Both the position numbers and the translations under genes were made by a program. The notes below the pieces were generated by a model, which saw only the letters and a list, made by a program, of their open reading frames with translations, ran no database searches and was not told the DNA's origin. Shown one piece after another: positions 45,135 to 53,899 of a stretch of DNA of 64,000 bases (position 1 is the first letter of the stretch; each line of letters opens with the position of its first letter). This DNA comes from Rs1 sp000416275 (GTDB taxonomy: Bacteria; Pseudomonadota; Gammaproteobacteria; Pseudomonadales; Balneatricaceae), in contig OZ251574.1 of assembly GCA_965243635.1 (NCBI GenBank), positions 3,534,001 through 3,598,000 on the forward strand, written 5' to 3'.

Positions 45135-46964
45135 TTAATCTAAAAAATCTGAATTCAGCTCGATCACTTTTAAAACATCTGCTTGCTTAGCTCTAGCGCT
45201 ATCTAATCGCTGGTATTTACTGTCGTACACTTCAATCATACCGGTTTGATAAAACACCGTGGTTCTATCGCCATCATATGCCGCCATTTTACTCCAGCTA
45301 TTGATGAGTAGCAGCGGATGACTCTTTTGTAAGTCAAGTGGCCAGCCATTGCTGTATTTATCAAATCCACCTTCACAACCTAAAACGTCGCGCATCAACG
45401 TAGGTACTAGATCGACGTGACTGGTTAAATGTCGGTAAGTTTTAGCCTTTTTATTGGGGTAGACAATCACCATTGGCACCTTACTTTGCCATGCAAAAAA
45501 ATTACTATTGTGCCCCCAGCTATTACTTTTCGTCTCATTAAATTCTTGCCCATGATCACTGGTTAAGACAATAATAGTATCATCGTACTCGCCTGAATCT
45601 CTCAAGTTCTGAATCGATTCACCGATCAGTGTATCAATAAAATTTAATGAATTTTTATAGCGATTAAAAAACTCTAGAGGATCGGAATCGTTGTCTAGTG
45701 ACGCATAGGAAACCGACTGCAAGCTAGGTTTAAACTTAAGTTCAAAATCACTGGGCATAGCATAGCCGTGGGCAGCATCGTAAAATAGTAAACTGAAAAA
45801 TGGCTGACTGCGATCGCGCTGCTCTAAAAACTGTTTGAATTTTCGAGTAATCTCTAAATCTCTGGCTACCTTGTTAGCACCTACTGTACGTAGATCAATC
45901 TTGTCCTTAACGCTGGAGAACACCGTTCTATCAAACTCAGGACTAGTCAGGGCGGCACTGGCAAACACTCCAAACTGATAATTATTTTTGTCTAGTGAAT
46001 CAATCAAAATCGAGGGAACACCTTCATTCAAGGCGGTCTTCCAGTAGCTGCTAAAAACCCCATAAAAAAGGCCGAAAAAGCCAAATCGAGTAGCATTGCC
46101 GGTACTGTAGTGATTTAAGAACTGCGAGCCTGAGCTAGCAACGGCGTAGGTATTGGGCATCACATCTGCGGTCATTGCATCAAAGCGCAGCGCATCCACC
46201 ATGATAATTAGCAAATTTTTTCTTATTCCGGTCTCTTTTTTACAAAAATCAGCTTGTTTAGGGTAGTTAAATATTCCTTCGACAGCGGCATCCACTGTCA
46301 CCCCGACATCACTGGTATCGACTAAGCTGTACTTTTGAAAGAATCTGCGGGCAGTTAATGGCTGAGCCCAGGGAATGACCGCCAGCTGGCGCATCACAGG
46401 TTGGTATAAGCGCGCGTCTGACCATGCATAAATCCCCTGTCCAGCCCCCATAATCACGATAATTAACAAAAAAAACAACCAGCCACGATTACCTTTGCGC
46501 TGAGTGATGCGCTCGGCTAGATACAAGCCCAATAGCGCCGTACTAATGACGAAGGCCACAAAAAGCGCAGCGTAAAAGTAATCTTGATTGGAAAATTCAA
46601 ATATATCGCCTGCGGCACCGCCTGTAACAAGCCCCCAAACCATGGCATTTATATGAAATTTATAGAGCGTAAAAAGCTGCACGTCAAATATTACAGCGCC
46701 AATAAATGCAGCAAAAACCAGCGCTGAAATAGAGAAAATCAACCGCCGGCAAGGCAGCAGCAAATTAACTAAATGAATCGGCAGCGACGCCAAAAATGCA
46801 AAGCAGATAAAGTGCCCTAAAAATGCTAACAGCACGAAGACTTTGGCTAAGTTATCACTGGGAAAAGCAAAGCTTCGGTAATAGAGACTCGCTATTAGCG
46901 CCGCCAATATCCCAAAAACCACTGACATCCATAAAATTAAGCGACTTCCTTCGATTCTATTCAT
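45135..46964 (-). CDS. lapC: Inner-membrane sulfatase-fold protein LapC/YejM (PbgA) family
   Basis: 609 residues. Residues 1-185 hold five membrane helices with a DUF3413-like head (F-P-S-D-N-L-A-K, V-Q-L-F-T-L-Y-K-F-H-I-N). Residues from about 245 form a periplasmic alkaline-phosphatase/sulfatase-like domain: L-L-I-I-M-V-D-A-L-R-F-D near 250, T-S-D-H-G-Q-E-F-N-E near 475, S-H-V-D-L-V-P-T-L-M near 520. In E. coli the protein senses periplasmic LPS and controls LpxC breakdown through LapB, thus setting LPS amount; it is not an active sulfatase there. AGGAAAAA precedes the ATG. Single gene between the two catabolic groups, unrelated to them. Confidence 0.88.
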   Translation of the reverse strand: MNRIEGSRLILWMSVVFGILAALIASLYYRSFAFPSDNLAKVFVLLAFLGHFICFAFLASLPIHLVNLLLPCRRLIFSISALVFAAFIGAVIFDVQLFTLYKFHINAMVWGLVTGGAAGDIFEFSNQDYFYAALFVAFVISTALLGLYLAERITQRKGNRGWLFFLLIIVIMGAGQGIYAWSDARLYQPVMRQLAVIPWAQPLTARRFFQKYSLVDTSDVGVTVDAAVEGIFNYPKQADFCKKETGIRKNLLIIMVDALRFDAMTADVMPNTYAVASSGSQFLNHYSTGNATRFGFFGLFYGVFSSYWKTALNEGVPSILIDSLDKNNYQFGVFASAALTSPEFDRTVFSSVKDKIDLRTVGANKVARDLEITRKFKQFLEQRDRSQPFFSLLFYDAAHGYAMPSDFELKFKPSLQSVSYASLDNDSDPLEFFNRYKNSLNFIDTLIGESIQNLRDSGEYDDTIIVLTSDHGQEFNETKSNSWGHNSNFFAWQSKVPMVIVYPNKKAKTYRHLTSHVDLVPTLMRDVLGCEGGFDKYSNGWPLDLQKSHPLLLINSWSKMAAYDGDRTTVFYQTGMIEVYDSKYQRLDSARAKQADVLKVIELNSDFLD

Positions 46965-47110
46965 TTTTTCCTATTCTGCCGTCTACAGATAAAACTGAGC
47001 TGATAAATTAAGTCGCTATAATATATCAATACTGAGCTTCTCGGAATAGAATTTCTGCGCTTTGCTCGCTTGCACTCAGAAACAGCTGCTCACCGCTGTT
47101 TCCGGGTGCA

Positions 47111-48313
47111 TTAAGCCTGCTCTATTTTGTCACAAATATAGGCTCCGATCGGGATTGCCGAGGTTGCCGCAGGTGAGGGTGCATTGCACACATGCAAACT
47201 GCGCGCACTGCTGGCAAACAAAAAATCATGTACTAGAGAGCCATCTCTCAGCACCGCTTGCGCGCGAACTCCCGCAGGGTATGGCTGTAAATCTTGGCTG
47301 GTCAATTGCGGACAGTATTTTTGTACCAGCTTTAAGTAACCCGGTTTATAGAGGGAATTTTTAGTTTCAATTAATCCGGTCTTAAAGTTATTTCTCAGCA
47401 CTTTCCAAAAGCCAGCAAAGGTCAGCATCTGCCAAATATCTCGGATATTAATATTTATTTTTCCATAGCCCTCGCGTTTCCATCCCTGTACCGCATTTGG
47501 GCCGACGGTGACACTGCCGTCAATCATCCGCGTTAAATGCACCCCCAAAAAAGGCAGTTCAGGATCGGGGATTGGATAGATTAGATGGTTGACTATCTGG
47601 TTATACTTGGCGGGGAGTTGATAGTACTCACCGCGAAATGGGATGATTTGAAAGTCGGTTTTAATACCTAACATTTTAGTCACACGATCCGCCATTAAAC
47701 CTGAGCAGGTCACTAGAAAACGAGTTTCAAAACTAATTTTTTTACCGGCAGCGTTAACATCGAGCACGATTTTATCTGCTGTTTCCTGCAGCCCAACCAC
47801 TTCATGCCCTAACAGAGCAGTGCCATCGAGTTGTAAAAAGCACTCGGACATTTTAATCGTCACTTGTCGATAATTAACAATCGCGGTGTCTTTGACAAAA
47901 AGAGCCCCTAGCCCGGTGATGTTTGGCTCTCTCTCATGCAATTGCTCTGCATTGAGCAGTTCAACATCGATGTCATTTTCACGACAGCGCTGCAGTAGCG
48001 CCTGCATTCTGATTATTTCTTGTTCAGTGGTCGCCACCAGTAATTTACCGCAGCGATTAAAAGGTATTTTGTGCTCCTCGCAAAAAGCGGCGGTAGCCTG
48101 AATACCCAATTTACAAAACTTGGCTTTTAAGCTGCCCGGTGCGTAGTACACCCCAGCATGCATCACCCCGCTGTTGTGGCCAGTTTGATGCTGAGAGTAC
48201 GACTGCTCTTTTTCTAATAATAGTATTTTCTTTTGCGGATAGCGCTGCTGTAATTGCCATGCAGTGGAGACACCGACAATCCCCCCCCCTATCACAATGT
48301 AATCGTAGATCAT
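47111..48313 (-). CDS. lhgO: L-2-hydroxyglutarate oxidase/dehydrogenase
   Basis: About 400 residues. FAD site at the very start (Y-D-Y-I-V-I-G-G-G-I-V-G-V-S), then the LhgO signature Q-T-G-H-N-S-G-V-M-H-A-G-V-Y-Y near residue 48, F-R-G-E-Y-Y near 245, and V-G-P-N-A-V near 285 with C-terminal P-A-G-V-R-A-Q-A-V near 355. Oxidises L-2-hydroxyglutarate to 2-oxoglutarate at the membrane, feeding electrons to quinone. ATG 48313 is chosen: AAGG is 5 bp before it and the protein then begins M-I-Y-D-Y-I-V; a start nine codons upstream is unlikely. Lies 106 bp after csiD on the same strand, so probably one operon. Confidence 0.92.
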   Translation of the reverse strand: MIYDYIVIGGGIVGVSTAWQLQQRYPQKKILLLEKEQSYSQHQTGHNSGVMHAGVYYAPGSLKAKFCKLGIQATAAFCEEHKIPFNRCGKLLVATTEQEIIRMQALLQRCRENDIDVELLNAEQLHEREPNITGLGALFVKDTAIVNYRQVTIKMSECFLQLDGTALLGHEVVGLQETADKIVLDVNAAGKKISFETRFLVTCSGLMADRVTKMLGIKTDFQIIPFRGEYYQLPAKYNQIVNHLIYPIPDPELPFLGVHLTRMIDGSVTVGPNAVQGWKREGYGKININIRDIWQMLTFAGFWKVLRNNFKTGLIETKNSLYKPGYLKLVQKYCPQLTSQDLQPYPAGVRAQAVLRDGSLVHDFLFASSARSLHVCNAPSPAATSAIPIGAYICDKIEQA

Positions 48314-48419
48314 TAACCTTAACACCCCTCTTTTAATCATAAGATACTAACTTGGCACACTGTAAATCTGTACTTCTGCATGCCAAGTTTCCAATACCTG
48401 CACTAACCAAAACTCTATA

Positions 48420-49382
48420 TCAACGAGTGAAATGACCGCGCTGGCGCAGTAATTCTCTACTTAAATCAGGATGAGCGATGAATTTATCTCTACCGTGTAG
48501 CCAGCAGTGGTTTTGTACCACTATCATTGATCCCAGTGGAAGTTTTACTTTGATATAATTTGGCTCAGCTTCTAAAGACTCACCCATTTCATACAAATAA
48601 CGTCCTTGCTCTCTATCTTTAGGCTCGGCAAATTGATCGATGTACAGCAAGTGTGGCTTGCCCTGCGCATCTTCCTCGAAAAAGACCGGATGGACCACTT
48701 TTTCTGTGACATTTTTTGATTTCGGCGCCGACCAAACAACATCTTCTTTAGCCAGTGGATGCTGTTGAAATTTCTCTAGCTCCTGCCAGTCATCAAGGTG
48801 TAGGATCAGTGAGTCGCCGCCCTGCATATTCTCTTCCGCCAATTTTTGCATTAACACAAAATCGGTCCGATGCTGTACATAAGTGCCATCATTATGTAAC
48901 TCCATTCGCCGGTGGGCCTGTCTTAAATAGCTATCAGAGTCATCCAGGTTAGAGACAGTAAATCTCGCATAATAATGACCGAACATCGCGTCGTGATCAG
49001 CGATACCAATTAAATGAGCGATCGCTGTCGACAATTTTATAGAGAGCTCTACATCAATAGCTGCATCACCATCACTCGTATCGCCATGCTGATATTCAGA
49101 GTTGAGCAGGAAAGCCGCTCTATTTCTGTCGCGCATAATATCATGCAGGCACACACCCAGCGTATTGTTAGTCAGTTTATCTAAAATATCCGCCACTGCA
49201 AAACGCAAAAATGGTTTGTATTCCAATGCCTGCACTGGCCATTGCTGTGTCTGCTGCGCGAATTCACTCATTAAATCATGACTCAAACTCACCACTTGCA
49301 AACGGCTATTACCCGGGTAGGCGCTAAGGCTAAAACCTGCAGTTGAAAATTGCTCAACTTTTGAAAGATGTAAACTCGTCAT
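48420..49382 (-). CDS. csiD: Glutarate 2-hydroxylase (CsiD/GlaH)
   Basis: Fe(II)/2-oxoglutarate dioxygenase that hydroxylates glutarate to L-2-hydroxyglutarate, releasing succinate and CO2. 320 residues. Iron ligands are visible as H163-N-D165 in M-E-L-H-N-D-G-T-Y-V and a distal His in N-H-C-W-L-H-G-R-D-K-F (H296 if the E. coli H292 position is followed); Arg of R-E-L-L-R-Q-R-G near residue 310 would bind 2-oxoglutarate. ATG 49382 has GGAG 7 bp before it; a GTG three codons earlier is less good. Paired with lhgO downstream and the divergent GntR gene, exactly the glutarate-degradation set described in E. coli and Pseudomonas. Confidence 0.94.
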   Translation of the reverse strand: MTSLHLSKVEQFSTAGFSLSAYPGNSRLQVVSLSHDLMSEFAQQTQQWPVQALEYKPFLRFAVADILDKLTNNTLGVCLHDIMRDRNRAAFLLNSEYQHGDTSDGDAAIDVELSIKLSTAIAHLIGIADHDAMFGHYYARFTVSNLDDSDSYLRQAHRRMELHNDGTYVQHRTDFVLMQKLAEENMQGGDSLILHLDDWQELEKFQQHPLAKEDVVWSAPKSKNVTEKVVHPVFFEEDAQGKPHLLYIDQFAEPKDREQGRYLYEMGESLEAEPNYIKVKLPLGSMIVVQNHCWLHGRDKFIAHPDLSRELLRQRGHFTR

Positions 49383-49431
49383 TTGCTGCACTCCGCTATA
49401 GAAATAGGTGTAAATAAATCGTCATAACTAC

Positions 49432-49447
49432 ATAATGTCGACATTAT
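49432..49447. promoter_or_regulatory. Palindrome ATAATGTCGACATTAT in the csiD/csiR divergent region
   Basis: Perfect 16-bp palindrome 50 bp upstream of csiD and 97 bp upstream of csiR. A weaker related copy (TTCGTCAACATTTA) lies 13 bp further. It is the best candidate for the CsiR operator controlling both genes; glutarate would release it. Confidence 0.6.
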
Positions 49448-49544
49448 TATAATTCGTCAACATTTATTTTGATATTTGTTACTTAACTATTGTCTCGCTA
49501 TCCCTTAAACTGCTCTGATCATTCTTCAGACGAACTCGTTTTAC

Positions 49545-50231
49545 ATGCCATTATCTAAAACCAACAATTTAGTAAGCTGCGATAATTTTGCCTCTCAAGT
49601 GCTGATCCAGCTTAAACAAGATATTTTGACTGGCTTTTTCAAGCCCGGAGAAAAGTTACTGATGGCACGCTTGAAAGAGCGTTATCAAGTAGGTATTAGC
49701 CCGCTTCGAGAGGCGCTATCCCAACTGCTCGTAGAGCAATTAGTCATAGTCGAGAACCAGCGTGGATTTAGGGTTCACCCGATTTCTAAACAAGAAATGT
49801 TAGATATCTATGAAACCAGAGCAAGCATTGAGCGGCTTTGCATTGGGTTGGCTATCGAAAAGGGGGATGACGAATGGGAGGCAAATATTTTGGCTTGCGC
49901 TCATAAGATGAATAAGTTTGCCGAACAGATTGAAAAATCACCTCAGGAGTGGGAGCTGCGCCATCAAGCTTTTCACACTGCGATAGCCGAGGGTTGCTTG
50001 TCGCCTACACTATTGCAGGTACGCCGTTCACTGTACGAAAAAGCGGCTCGCTATAGAAACTTGTGGTTGAATACCAATATGGTTGATCCCAAGACCTTTG
50101 ATGATAATCAAAATGACCATCGCTTACTGGTCGATGCCCTCCTCAATCGAGATTCGGCACTTGCAAAGCAGATAATTAACGAGCATCTATTGAGTCCGAG
50201 TCGTCTCCTAAGCAAAAATTTTCAAGACTGA
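49545..50231 (+). CDS. csiR: GntR-family (FCD) regulator, CsiR/GlaR type
   Basis: 228 residues. Winged helix at about 20-80 (L-K-Q-D-I-L-T-G-F-F-K-P-G-E-K-L, then Y-Q-V-G-I-S-P-L-R-E-A-L-S-Q-L) and an FCD domain from about 90 with E-T-R-A-S-I-E near 100, R-H-Q-A-F-H-T-A near 148 and a C-terminal N-D-H-R-L-L. Divergent from csiD, the same arrangement as the E. coli repressor CsiR that senses glutarate. The ribosome binding site is poor. The MITE-2/IS stack begins 3 bp after the stop codon. Confidence 0.88.
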   Translation: MPLSKTNNLVSCDNFASQVLIQLKQDILTGFFKPGEKLLMARLKERYQVGISPLREALSQLLVEQLVIVENQRGFRVHPISKQEMLDIYETRASIERLCIGLAIEKGDDEWEANILACAHKMNKFAEQIEKSPQEWELRHQAFHTAIAEGCLSPTLLQVRRSLYEKAARYRNLWLNTNMVDPKTFDDNQNDHRLLVDALLNRDSALAKQIINEHLLSPSRLLSKNFQD

Positions 50232-50296
50232 TACCTGAATATGTGACTTCAAAGTGAATACAGAGTCCTGAATCCGTGACTTCAAAGTGAATACAG

Positions 50297-52243
50297 GTAA
50301 CTTCTCAATAACACGGGGCAATCTACTATAGCTTACGCCAATTAAAGCCCTAGTCAGCGGCTACTTCTCGACGAATTAATTCTGCCAATGGGGGGATATC
50401 CCCAATCCCAGAATTTCTATCCAATATATAGTCCCAAAATGACACGCCAAGCTTTCGACAAGTCTTTTTTAGACTGGCAAATGTATCCCGGCACTCTCTT
50501 CCAACATCACTGCGAGTACCTCCACTGATCTTTCTCTTTTTTACGAAATCCCTGATATCTGTTTCACTACCATTGGTATGTAAGGGAATTTCAGGACGTG
50601 CTAATACTCGCAGTAATTTCGCTTTGTTTTTGTAGATCCGCTTGAGCAATTGGTTTAAAGACTCATAACGTGTTCGCTGCGTAAAAATCTCGTCAAAAAA
50701 AGTCTCCAGCGCGGCTTTCTGATCGGAACCTGGCTGGACTTTATACGTTTTTAGGCCTCGATATAAATCCCAAATTTCACCGCGTACTTTCGCTATATCC
50801 TCTCGGTGCCATTCGTTTAACGGCAGCATTGTGTGTACCAAACGCTCAGTATGAATCCAGCACAATGCGTGCTGTAGAATATTGAACTGACCCGCCCCGT
50901 CACTGAGTATGACTAAGTTCTGGCACCGGTTTTGATGCTGCACATTACCAAGTAAAGCACCTTCCGTCGCAATACGACGGTGGCGCGCCGAGTTGATTCC
51001 CTGCTCATCAAGATGCTCCTCCCAACGCAGGGCATTAGCAAAATGCGACAAGCCACTCTCTAAGAGAAGCTTTAGTGGGACATGCGGTAATTTTTGATCT
51101 ACCCAGTAAGACTCAGCGTGATGATTAATACGATAACTTTTATCCCCCGCACAGAGCAATTCCAAAAAATTAACCCTACTCTTAGAACCTGTCGATTCAA
51201 ACCAAGCAAAATACTCGTTGCCTATTTGAGTGACATAACCGTTGACCCCTTTATGGCGAGCACCTGAATCGTCAACAGTGACATAATCGGACAAAGCTAA
51301 ACCCGCTTTTAAAATGTCGTTCTTTTCCTGATGAAATTGAGATTTTCCCTCGGATAAAAGGCGATTGATTTCACCGGCGGAGATATCAATCCCCCATTCT
51401 CGCAGTTGCTCTAGCAATAGAGGTTGGGTGACATGACAGTGATGGTGTTGATAAAGGACATAGCTGAGTAAATAAGGACCGTAATGCAGCCCGTTCAATT
51501 CTTTAGGTAATTTAGCGGTGAGGGTTTGGCCGTCTGGTGTGACATAACGGGCGAGACGATAACGGGTGTTTTTTGTGCCAATGACCAACTCCTGAACAAT
51601 AAAATCCCGGTATCCTTTAAAGCGAGCTCCTGGAGGGATACCGTCTTGCGGTTGAACCACTTGATCGTCATGGATAGTTAGATTCGCATTTTTAGAGCGT
51701 TTCTTTGAGCCTGGCCGCTTTTTGTTTTCTGTCGATACTGAATCATCGCCCGTCGATTTATCTGTTTCTTTGTCCAAGTTACTTGGTTTGAAAGTGGGCC
51801 GTTTTTTCTGCTTTTTTAGTACGCGCACTTCATCTTTGAGCAGCTCGATCTCTTCGGCTTGCTGCTGAATACTTTGAAAGCATTGCTCTACTATCAGTAG
51901 TAAGCTTTTGACTACCGGAGTTTGTTCACTTTCTGGAATATCAGGTAAAGTAGGGAATTTTTTCAAAGGTTTAAGTCATAGCAGCGAATGATAAGGTTAT
52001 CTTACCATGGCTTTTTTAGGTGATTTTTTTGCTTCTGTGAAGAGGTATGAGGTATTTAAATAGTTAGTCGCAACCCGCGAGTGTATAAGATAAATAAACC
52101 ACTCACATGGACTGGTATAACGAGGTGCTGCTACTTTAAAGAAGAAGGGAAGTAGTCTTTAATTTTAACGACTTTTGGACTAAAACCCTGTCAAGAGAAA
52201 ATGATCTATATTGACGTTCCGCCCCGAGTTATTGAGAAGTTAC
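50297..52243 (-). mobile_element. IS66-family insertion sequence, copy 1
   Basis: 1947 bp with ends GTAACTTCTCAATAAC, 8-bp duplication GAATACAG (50289-50296 and 52244-52251), inside the inner MITE-2. It carries one large transposase gene and no tnpA/tnpB. The 277 bp between the transposase start and the element end holds no convincing gene. Confidence 0.95.
50350..51966 (-). CDS. IS66-family transposase (copy 1)
   Basis: 538 residues. N-terminal coiled coil (E-E-I-E-L-L-K-D-E-V-R-V-L-K-K) and a Lys-rich linker, then the IS66 DDE domain: Y-V-T-V-D-D-S-G-A-R-H near residue 228 (first Asp), V-I-L-S-D-G-A-G-Q-F near 350 (second), and H-T-N-G-S-E-T-D-I-R near 475 (Glu). The start codon is a TTG right after CTTAAACCT. 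Differs from copies 2 and 3 at a few residues (F4, A in K-N-A-N-L, E in A-G-E-I-N). The zinc-finger segment usual in long IS66 TnpC is not obvious. Confidence 0.93.
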   Translation of the reverse strand: MKKFPTLPDIPESEQTPVVKSLLLIVEQCFQSIQQQAEEIELLKDEVRVLKKQKKRPTFKPSNLDKETDKSTGDDSVSTENKKRPGSKKRSKNANLTIHDDQVVQPQDGIPPGARFKGYRDFIVQELVIGTKNTRYRLARYVTPDGQTLTAKLPKELNGLHYGPYLLSYVLYQHHHCHVTQPLLLEQLREWGIDISAGEINRLLSEGKSQFHQEKNDILKAGLALSDYVTVDDSGARHKGVNGYVTQIGNEYFAWFESTGSKSRVNFLELLCAGDKSYRINHHAESYWVDQKLPHVPLKLLLESGLSHFANALRWEEHLDEQGINSARHRRIATEGALLGNVQHQNRCQNLVILSDGAGQFNILQHALCWIHTERLVHTMLPLNEWHREDIAKVRGEIWDLYRGLKTYKVQPGSDQKAALETFFDEIFTQRTRYESLNQLLKRIYKNKAKLLRVLARPEIPLHTNGSETDIRDFVKKRKISGGTRSDVGRECRDTFASLKKTCRKLGVSFWDYILDRNSGIGDIPPLAELIRREVAAD

Positions 52244-52373
52244 GAATACAGAGTGTAAGATATTGGTTCTACAGCGGAATTGAAAAATCTTAGCTGCACC
52301 CGTAGGTTCAGCGGGTATTTTTCTAACCGCTGTAGAATCAAGAGATTGCGCTATGTGGTGCTGTGAAGTCACT

Positions 52374-52617
52374 TATGTGGACTCCCCCTTGTCAACAGTA
52401 AAAATGTATTTCGAAGAATTTAATGCTTACTTATGTACGAGCTCTAATTGAGTAGCGAACCCAGGCTCTTTGATATTTACGCGAACGGACGATCAATTCT
52501 GAATGTCGAGTTCTAAATTTGTCGTGCTTTAGACTCTTAGTGACTTACTGATTTTATCCGCTGATTTTTATCTTCGATTTAGCATTTTTATTGTTTAACC
52601 CTTTGTGCGTTACTCTA
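52374..52617 (-). ncRNA. Predicted bridge/seek RNA region of IS110
   Basis: 244 bp with no frame, downstream of the transposase on the same strand, where IS1111-group guide RNAs are encoded. In RNA sense, 52553 to 52539 reads AAUCAGU then AAGUCACU. AAUCAGU is the complement of the right target half (ACTGATT) and AAGUCACU equals the left target half (AAGTCACT at 52366-52373), both covering the CT core. Further on, 52436 to 52421 reads ACAUAAG, four bases, CAUUA: complement of CTTATGT (core plus left element end) and identity with CATTA of the right end (53724-53728). Order target loop first, donor loop second is as known for bridge RNAs. Ends and folding are not determined. Confidence 0.6.
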
Positions 52618-53655
52618 TTAACCAGCAATAAGTTCCGCTTTGTATTCCGTATCTTTCGTTAGCATGGCGAACGCTGTTCGTATCGTTTTATTTGCCAGTG
52701 CAACAGCAGCGCAGCGTTGCCCTCTTCTTTTTACTAACTCTTGGACCCATGCTTCTTTTTTAGTAACAGCAGGCCTCTTTACCATTTGCCGTACCGCCGA
52801 CATCGCTCCTAGAATCAACTGACTTCGCAGTTTACTGTTCTTAGATGATTTTCCGATCGAACCGAGTTTAACCTTTCCTCCTGATGAATGCTGGATAGGC
52901 GTGACACCTATGCATGCTGAGGCATCTTTACCTTTTTTGAAAACGCCCAAATCACAACACCCTAAAGCAACATACAGATTGATCGCATTGATAACCCCTA
53001 CACCTTCGAGTTTGAGTAGCCTTTTACATTCTGCATGTTGCTCAATCGAGTTAAGCAAACAGCGGTTGTAAGCATCGAGAGACTGTTTAATCACCAAACA
53101 TTGTTGCCAAGCGACATTAAGGGCTTCTCTGAACTCATGAGTAAGGTTGTTTTCAGCATCTTCTAATGTACTTTTTATTAAAGCTCCTAGGCCACGAGTT
53201 TTGTAAGAAGCTTTAATATTAAACTCTGCCAATAACGCTGAGATTTGGTTCAGTAAAGCGGTGTGTTGTTTATCAGCAAGATCTCTGAAACGGTTAATGG
53301 ACTGCAGTTGTTGCTGTTCCATTGACTTTCCAGAGATGTATTTAACATCCGGTAAGAAAGTGGTTTGGACAATAGCCAATGCATCATTCGCATCCGTTTT
53401 TTGATTTTGTCTGACGAGAGAGACAAGCTTAGCACTTACAAGGCGTGCATCATGGCCCGCCTTGCGAGCTGCTTGCAGCCAATAGTTAGACATACCGCAA
53501 GCTTCAAAAACAATAAAAGTGGGTTTAAAGCACACTAGCCAGAGAGAGAACTCAGCCGTTGTCATTTCTGTATTAGATATGACCTTATGGTTGCTGTAGA
53601 TACAAACTTGAATTACATCTTTTGCTAAATCAACGCCAACTCTAGTATTATGCAT
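52618..53655 (-). CDS. IS110-family DEDD transposase
   Basis: 345 residues. The RuvC-like DEDD domain is at the N-terminus: R-V-G-V-D-L-A-K-D (Asp9), I-V-F-E-A-C-G-M-S near residue 52 (Glu), K-T-D-A-N-D-A-L-A-I near 92 (the two Asp). The C-terminal Tnp domain has L-L-K-L-E-G-V-G-V-I-N-A near 225 and I-G-V-T-P-I-Q-H-S-S-G-G-K near 270 with the candidate catalytic Ser. ATG 53655 has GGGAG before it; the longer frame upstream runs out of the IS and is not used. Works with a guide RNA in this family. Confidence 0.93.
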   Translation of the reverse strand: MHNTRVGVDLAKDVIQVCIYSNHKVISNTEMTTAEFSLWLVCFKPTFIVFEACGMSNYWLQAARKAGHDARLVSAKLVSLVRQNQKTDANDALAIVQTTFLPDVKYISGKSMEQQQLQSINRFRDLADKQHTALLNQISALLAEFNIKASYKTRGLGALIKSTLEDAENNLTHEFREALNVAWQQCLVIKQSLDAYNRCLLNSIEQHAECKRLLKLEGVGVINAINLYVALGCCDLGVFKKGKDASACIGVTPIQHSSGGKVKLGSIGKSSKNSKLRSQLILGAMSAVRQMVKRPAVTKKEAWVQELVKRRGQRCAAVALANKTIRTAFAMLTKDTEYKAELIAG

Positions 53656-53899
53656 TTTCGGACTCCCAATATTTTTGTGTCGTAACTTGAATATTACTCC
53701 ACATGTTCGGTGTGGGGGAGTCCCATTATCTGATTCAGGAGAGTGTAAGTTATTGGTTTTACGCTGGCATTGAAAAATCTTAGCTGCAAGCTCATATGCG
53801 TCCTGCATTCGCTAAATAAAAGCATCCGCGCATAAAACCCGTAGGTTCAGCGGGTATTTTTATAACCGCTGTATAATCAATAGCTTATGCTACACAGTG

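Larger units (their letters stand above)
52374..53729 (-). mobile_element. IS110-family (IS1111-like) insertion sequence
   Basis: 1356 bp. Left edge TATGTGGACTCCCCC, right edge (inward) ATAATGGGACTCCCCC, so there are sub-terminal inverted repeats (GGACTCCCCC), a trait of the IS1111 branch. Edges are exact because removing the element and one CT restores the MITE-2 end to its known sequence and total length. A CT dinucleotide lies at both borders (52372-52373 and 53730-53731), as the shared recombination core. One transposase gene, 74 bp before it and 244 bp after it. Confidence 0.92.
50267..53739 (+). mobile_element. Inner MITE-2 (copy E, 160 bp) interrupted by IS66 and IS110
   Basis: The pieces 50267-50296, 52252-52373 and 53732-53739 join into a 160-bp MITE-2 of the short subtype, the same length as copy A. 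The first gap is IS66 copy 1 (duplication GAATACAG); the second is IS110, located inside the right terminal repeat (GAAGTCACT|GATTCAGG). The element has its own AGAGT duplication within the outer MITE-2. Confidence 0.88.

Noticed and set aside
52618..53808. Longer IS110 transposase start at 53808
   Set aside because: The extension would read across the IS edge into MITE-2; the ATG at 53655 has a ribosome binding site and the standard N-terminus R-V-G-V-D-L-A-K.
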